Source: Pseudomonas oryzihabitans
Lineage (GTDB): Bacteria > Pseudomonadota > Gammaproteobacteria > Pseudomonadales > Pseudomonadaceae
Direction: 5' to 3'
Length of the DNA stretch: 64,000 nucleotides
Assembly (NCBI RefSeq): GCF_014522265.1
Contig: NZ_CP017024.1
Coordinates: forward strand, 593,501 to 657,500
The position numbers and the translations under genes are program-made. Shown one piece after another: positions 59,872 to 64,000 of the stretch (position 1 is the first letter of the stretch; every line of letters starts with the position of its first letter). The notes beneath the pieces were generated by a model. It was not told the origin of the DNA and did no database searches. It saw only the letters and a list, made by a program, of their open reading frames with translations.

Positions 59872-59893
59872 GAAGCCTCTCCTTGAATCGCGG

Positions 59894-61252
59894 TCAGACG
59901 CTGAGCAGCAGGAATTCCCGCTCCCAGGAACTGATCACGCGCTTGTAATTCTCATGTTCGGCGCGCTTCACCGCGACGTAGCCGCGGGTGAAGCGACTCC
60001 CCAGATAACGCTCCAGGGTGGCCGACTGCTCCATGCGCTCCAGGGCGGCTTCCAGGGTCAGCGGCAGGCGCAGGTTGCGACGCTCGTAGCCGCGCCCCTG
60101 TACCGGGGCACTGGGCGAGACATTCTCGATCATGCCCAGATAGCCACACAGCAGGCTGGCCGCCAGGGCCAGATAGGGATTGGCATCGGCGCCGGCCAGG
60201 CGGTTCTCCACCCGGCGATTCTGCGGATCGGAATCCGGCACGCGCAGACCCACGGTGCGGTTCTCCTCGCCCCACTCGACGTTGACCGGCGCCGAGGTGT
60301 CGGGCAGGAAGCGGCGGAAGGAATTCACGTTGGGCGCGAACAGCGGCAGCGCCTCGGGAATGTATTTCTGCAGGCCACCGATGTGGTGCAGGAAGAGTTC
60401 GCTCATGCTGCCATCGGGGTTGGAAAACACCGTCTTACCGGTCTTCAGATCCACCACGCTCTGGTGCAGGTGCATGGCGCTGCCGGGCTCACCGGTCATG
60501 GGCTTGGCCATGAAGGTGGCGGTGACGTTGTGCTTGAGCGCTGCCTCGCGCAGGGTGCGCTTGAAGACGAAGATCTGGTCGGCCAGGTGCAGCGGATCGC
60601 CGTGACGGAAGTTGATCTCCATCTGCGCGGTGCCTTCCTCGTGGATCAGGGTATCCAGATCCAGTGCCTGGGCCTCGCACCAGTCGTACATGTCTTCGAA
60701 CAGCGGATCGAATTCGTTGGCCGCATCGATGGAAAAGGACTGGCGCCCGGTTTCCTGGCGCCCGGAGCGGCCTACCGGCGGCTGCAGCGGATAGTCGGGA
60801 TCGTCGCTGCGCTTGGTCAGGTAGAACTCCATTTCCGGCGCGACGATGGGCTGCCAGCCGTGCTCGGCATAGAGCTTGAGCACCTTCTTGAGCAGGTTGC
60901 GCGGCGACAGCTCGATGGGGATGCCGCGCTTGTCGTAGGTGTCGTGGATCACCAGGGCTGTGGGTTCCAGTGCCCAGGGCACCAGGAACACCGCGCGATC
61001 GTCCGGCCGGCAGTGCATGTCGATGTCGGCCGGATCGAGCAACTCGTAGTAGATGTCGTCGTCGACATAGTCCCCCGTCACGCTCTGCAGCAGCACGCTC
61101 TCCGGCAGGCGCATGCCCTTTTCGTTGAGGAACTTGGCGGTGGGGGAAATCTTGCCGCGGGCGATACCGGTCAGATCGGCGACCAGGCATTCCACTTCAG
61201 TGATCTTGCGTTCTTTCAACCAGGCGGTGAGCCGGTCAAGCGGGGTGCTCAT
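59894..61252 (-). CDS. spuB: SpuB, gamma-glutamylpolyamine synthetase (glutamine synthetase-like)
   Basis: This is a glutamine-synthetase-superfamily ligase that joins glutamate to a polyamine using ATP. It has 452 residues, close to Puu[83 protein letters not shown] and [15 protein letters not shown] are the catalytic and substrate motifs; the true GS adenylylation loop is absent. The ATG at 61252 ([20 protein letters not shown]) is chosen; the longer open frame is not conserved. spuI at 62443 is a paralogue. Confidence 0.92.
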   Translation of the reverse strand: MSTPLDRLTAWLKERKITEVECLVADLTGIARGKISPTAKFLNEKGMRLPESVLLQSVTGDYVDDDIYYELLDPADIDMHCRPDDRAVFLVPWALEPTALVIHDTYDKRGIPIELSPRNLLKKVLKLYAEHGWQPIVAPEMEFYLTKRSDDPDYPLQPPVGRSGRQETGRQSFSIDAANEFDPLFEDMYDWCEAQALDLDTLIHEEGTAQMEINFRHGDPLHLADQIFVFKRTLREAALKHNVTATFMAKPMTGEPGSAMHLHQSVVDLKTGKTVFSNPDGSMSELFLHHIGGLQKYIPEALPLFAPNVNSFRRFLPDTSAPVNVEWGEENRTVGLRVPDSDPQNRRVENRLAGADANPYLALAASLLCGYLGMIENVSPSAPVQGRGYERRNLRLPLTLEAALERMEQSATLERYLGSRFTRGYVAVKRAEHENYKRVISSWEREFLLLSV

Positions 61253-61286
61253 AAAGACCTCGAAGGTTCGAGCGGGATGAACAGCA

Positions 61287-62036
61287 TCAGCGTTCGGCAG
61301 CGCGCGCCTTGCAGGCCTTGCCAAACGCCTTGAACAAGGCGAGATGGACCGGGTGACTGCGCACCTTCCATTCCGGGTGCCACTGCACGCCACAGGCAAA
61401 GGTGCGGGCTTCGCGGACCGAGACGGCCTCGATCAGGCCGTCGGGCGCCAGGGCCTCGGCGCGCAATCCCGGTGCCAGGCGATCGATACCCTGGCCATGG
61501 ATGGAATTCACGTCGAAGCGTGCCGGCAGCTCCAGGGACTCGAACAGGCCACCGGCCTGGACCTCGACCGGATGGTGCAGGCCATAGTGCTCTTCCAGGG
61601 TCTCGCCGCGTTCGCGGTGGTCCATGAGCGAGCCGACCTCGTGCACCTTCTGATGCAGGCTGCCGCCAAAGGCCACGTTCATTTCCTGGAAGCCGCGGCA
61701 GATGCCCAGCACCGGCACCCCGGCCGCCACGGCGGCGCGCAGCAGCGGCAGGGTCACGGCATCGCGGGCCGCGTCGTGCAGGGTGCCGGGCTCGCTGGGC
61801 GTGCCCTGGTAATGATGGGGCTCGACGTTGGATGGCGAACCGGTGAACAGCAGACCGTCCAGGCGCTCGAGCAGGGCCTCGGTGGCGATGAGATCGGCCA
61901 GCGCCGGAATCACCAGTGGCATGCCCTCGGCGCCCTCCACCACCGCGCGCAGATACTTGTCACCGGCGATGTGAAAGGGATGCAGGCCAAGTTGCCTGGT
62001 ACAGGCTGTGACACCTATGAGGGGCAGCGCGGACAT
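61287..62036 (-). CDS. spuA: SpuA, gamma-glutamyl-GABA/polyamine hydrolase (class I GATase)
   Basis: This hydrolase removes the gamma-glutamyl group from polyamine breakdown products, as PuuD does for gamma-glutamyl-GABA. It has 249 residues. The catalytic triad of class I glutamine amidotransferases is visible: Cys113 (LGICRGFQEMNVAFGG), His220 and Glu222 (GVQWHPEWKVRS). DGLLFTGSPSNVEPHHY is a PuuD-like stretch. It is the first gene of the spuABCDEFGH operon, divergent from spuI. Confidence 0.93.
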   Translation of the reverse strand: MSALPLIGVTACTRQLGLHPFHIAGDKYLRAVVEGAEGMPLVIPALADLIATEALLERLDGLLFTGSPSNVEPHHYQGTPSEPGTLHDAARDAVTLPLLRAAVAAGVPVLGICRGFQEMNVAFGGSLHQKVHEVGSLMDHRERGETLEEHYGLHHPVEVQAGGLFESLELPARFDVNSIHGQGIDRLAPGLRAEALAPDGLIEAVSVREARTFACGVQWHPEWKVRSHPVHLALFKAFGKACKARAAER

Positions 62037-62442
62037 GGGACACCGGGTTGAACAGGAATCATCCGAGCCTAGTCTTGTTCGTTATTTTTCACAACCACCG
62101 GCAAAAAGTTTCGAGATTCTGCACAGAAGCGGCGAAACAGAGGCGTTCCAGCCCCGCCGAATGCGCCAAAAACAGGCACCTGCGCACCACCCCTGAGCAG
62201 GGTTGCCTCCAGTTGACTTTGGTCCGCCTTTCGGATTGACTCCAGGGTGGTAACTCCGCTGATTGATATTTTTAACAGGGGCGCTGACAAAGCGTCGGAG
62301 CGCAGGCGAGACCGTACTCTCAGGTCGCTGTCGGATCGACAGCGGGCACTCGTGCCCTCACTGCGGTTGGCCCACTGGGCAAACAGGCGCATCAGGCGCT
62401 AACCGTTTTGTCGAGCGCAGCCAAAAGCAAAGGTGTTTCATC
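62037..62442. other. spuA/spuI divergent control region with tandem palindromes
   Basis: No gene is seen in these 406 bp. Two adjacent perfect palindromes lie at 62327-62343 (GCTGTCG-GAT-CGACAGC) and 62344-62357 (GGGCAC-TC-GTGCCC), in front of spuI. Two TTGACT hexamers (about 62214 and 62236) and a TATTTTTAAC stretch lie further up. On the minus strand TTGTGA-N17-TAGGCT is a possible spuA promoter. The palindromes could be operators or leader hairpins. Confidence 0.5.
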
Positions 62443-63819
62443 ATGTCGGTACCCCCGCGTGCCGTTCGTTTGGATGAAGCGACCGACTTCCTCAGGGAAC
62501 ATCCTGAGGTCCAGTTCGTCGATCTTCTGATTGCGGATATGAATGGCGTGGTGCGTGGCAAACGCATCGAGCGCACCAATCTGCCCAAAGTCTTCGAGAA
62601 AGGAATCAACCTCCCCGCTTCGCTGTTCGCCCTCGACATCACCGGCTCCACCGTCGAAAGCACCGGTCTCGGGCTCGACATCGGCGACGCCGACCGCGTC
62701 TGCTTCCCCATCACCGACACCCTCTCCATGGAACCCTGGCAGAAGCGCCCCACCGCGCAGCTGCTGATGACCATGCACGAGATGGAAGGCGAGCCCTTCT
62801 TCGCCGATCCCCGCGAGGTCCTGCGCCAGGTCGTCCAGCGTTTCGACGAGCTCGGACTCACCGTCTGCGCCGCCTTCGAGCTGGAGTTCTATCTGATCGA
62901 TCAGGAGAACATCAACGGCCGCCCGCAACCGCCGCGTTCGCCCATTTCCGGCAAGCGTCCCCAGTCGGTCCAGGTCTATTCCATGGACGATCTGGACGAG
63001 TATGCGGACTGCCTGCAGGACATCATCGACGGCGCTCGCGCCCAGGGCATTCCGGCCGACGCCATCGTCGCCGAATCGGCTCCGGCGCAATTCGAGGTCA
63101 ACCTCAATCACGTTGCCGACCCGATCAAGGCCTGCGACTACGCCGTGCTGCTCAAGCGCCTGATCAAGAACGTCGCCTATGACCATGAGATGGACACCAC
63201 CTTCATGGCCAAGCCCTACCCGGGCCAGGCGGGCAACGGCCTGCACGTCCATATTTCCCTGCTGGACAAGGACGGCCGCAACATCTTCGCTGGCGAGGAT
63301 CCCGAGCAGAACGCCGCATTGCGTCATGCCATCGGCGGTGTGCTCGAGACCCTACCCGCCTGCATGGCCTTCCTCTGCCCCAACGTGAACAGCTATCGCC
63401 GCTTCGGCTCGCAGTTCTTCGTGCCCAATGCGCCGAGCTGGGGCCTGGACAACCGCACCACCGCCCTGCGCGTTCCCACCGGCACGCCGGAGGCGCACCG
63501 CATCGAGCATCGGGTAGCCGGCGCCGACGCCAACCCCTACCTGCTGCTGGCCGGCGTCCTGGCCGGCGTGCACCATGGCCTGACCCGGCAGATCGAACCC
63601 GGCCCGGTCACCGAGGGCAACTCCTACGAACAGCACGAGCAGAGCCTGCCGAACAACCTGCGCGATGCCTTGCGCTACTTGGACGACAGCTCGGTGATGG
63701 CGGAGTACATCGACCCGAAGTACATCGACATCTTCGTCGCCTGCAAGGAGCACGAGCTGGAGGAATTCGAGCACTCCATCTCCGACCTCGAGTACAACTG
63801 GTACCTGCACACCGTGTAG
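62443..63819 (+). CDS. spuI: SpuI, gamma-glutamylpolyamine synthetase (glutamine synthetase-like)
   Basis: This is the second glutamine-synthetase-like ligase of the locus; SpuI glutamylates putrescine and related amines in P. aeruginosa. It has 458 residues. [92 protein letters not shown] and [14 protein letters not shown] follow in order. The ATG at 62443 (MSVPPRAVRLDEATDFL) has AAGGTG upstream; the longer open frame runs through the control region. It is clearly a paralogue of spuB but well diverged. A perfect hairpin follows its stop. Confidence 0.94.
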   Translation: MSVPPRAVRLDEATDFLREHPEVQFVDLLIADMNGVVRGKRIERTNLPKVFEKGINLPASLFALDITGSTVESTGLGLDIGDADRVCFPITDTLSMEPWQKRPTAQLLMTMHEMEGEPFFADPREVLRQVVQRFDELGLTVCAAFELEFYLIDQENINGRPQPPRSPISGKRPQSVQVYSMDDLDEYADCLQDIIDGARAQGIPADAIVAESAPAQFEVNLNHVADPIKACDYAVLLKRLIKNVAYDHEMDTTFMAKPYPGQAGNGLHVHISLLDKDGRNIFAGEDPEQNAALRHAIGGVLETLPACMAFLCPNVNSYRRFGSQFFVPNAPSWGLDNRTTALRVPTGTPEAHRIEHRVAGADANPYLLLAGVLAGVHHGLTRQIEPGPVTEGNSYEQHEQSLPNNLRDALRYLDDSSVMAEYIDPKYIDIFVACKEHELEEFEHSISDLEYNWYLHTV

Positions 63820-63827
63820 GGATCTGC

Positions 63828-63856
63828 CTGCCGACCGGTCCTGCACCGGTCGGCAG
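63828..63856 (+). terminator. Strong hairpin after spuI
   Basis: Perfect 12-base arms CTGCCGACCGGT / ACCGGTCGGCAG with a 5-base loop, 8 bases after the spuI stop. Only a short pyrimidine stretch follows, with no T-run, so termination may be partial and the next gene could be co-transcribed. Confidence 0.5.
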
Positions 63857-63961
63857 CTGTTCTGCGGTACCGCCGGAGTCCTGCGCGTGTTCACGCCCGC
63901 GGCCCCCTGCCGGCCTTTCCCCCTTCTCAGCCAACGACGACTCTGGACGGAGAGCTTCGCC

Positions 63962-64000
63962 ATGACCACCCTTACCACGCCGCGTGCCGACGGCTTCCAC
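63962..64000 (+). CDS. Start of the next gene (3' end beyond the window)
   Basis: An ATG with GGAG-rich sequence about 10 bases upstream opens a frame MTTLTTPRADGFH that runs to the window edge. Only 13 codons are present. By context it may be a further polyamine-catabolic enzyme such as an aminotransferase or oxidase, but the sequence is too short to tell. Confidence 0.45.
   Translation, partial: MTTLTTPRADGFH

Overview
The window looks like chromosomal DNA of a Pseudomonas species. The coding sequence is GC-rich (38 of 60 bases are G or C at 20161-20220). The order clpB-pgeF-rluD-bamD-(nadE)-pilS-pilR-thiO-fimT-fimU-pilV-pilW-pilX-pilY1-pilE-ispH-fkpB-lspA-ileS-ribF-murJ-rpsT-proB-obgE-rpmA-rplU-ispB matches, from memory, the P. 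aeruginosa PA4542-PA4569 neighbourhood. The last 11 kb match the spu polyamine locus of that genus. I see no prophage, integrase, transposase, CRISPR array or toxin-antitoxin pair.

Layout. 1-4.4 kb holds the cytochrome bo3 ubiquinol oxidase operon (cyoA truncated by the window edge, then cyoB-E), closed by a strong terminator. 4.4-10.9 kb, on the minus strand, is a first complete minor-pilin/adhesin operon (fimU-like, pilV, pilW, pilX, pilY1). 11.1-11.5 kb is a tRNA operon (Asn-Pro-Lys) with its own promoter and terminator. 11.5-18.9 kb holds housekeeping genes: clpB behind a sigma-32-type promoter, pgeF-rluD, bamD and nadE. 19-30.9 kb is the main type IV pilus block: the PilS/PilR regulators, then a second minor-pilin operon ending in pilE, clearly lower in GC. 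30.9-43.3 kb holds isoprenoid, lipoprotein-processing, translation, riboflavin, murein and proline genes. In this sequence murJ carries a one-base frameshift. 43.3-52.2 kb holds small or accessory genes: an 84-residue conserved protein behind a Fur-box-like palindrome, a 143-bp palindromic element, an FKBP isomerase, an iron-sulfur photolyase flanked by two small DUF proteins, a LonB-type protease, an EamA exporter, gluconokinase and thyA. 53-64 kb is the polyamine locus: spuABCDEFGH on the minus strand and divergent spuI on the plus strand, followed by the first codons of another gene.

How the parts work together. The cyo genes build a proton-pumping quinol oxidase, and CyoE supplies its heme O. 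The two minor-pilin operons each encode the tip complex that primes type IV pilus assembly and presents a PilY1 adhesin; PilS/PilR control the pilus system. The spu genes import putrescine and spermidine (SpuD/E with the SpuFGH ABC transporter) and degrade them by gamma-glutamylation (SpuI/SpuB), transamination (SpuC) and hydrolysis (SpuA). Stable intercistronic hairpins flank both binding-protein genes, which suggests differential mRNA stability.

The observations most worth checking are the doubled minor-pilin/PilY1 system, the murJ frameshift with the matching one-C deficit in tRNA-Pro, the palindromic element at 43639-43781, and the switch-like hairpins in the rpsT leader. I found no clearly new multi-gene system.
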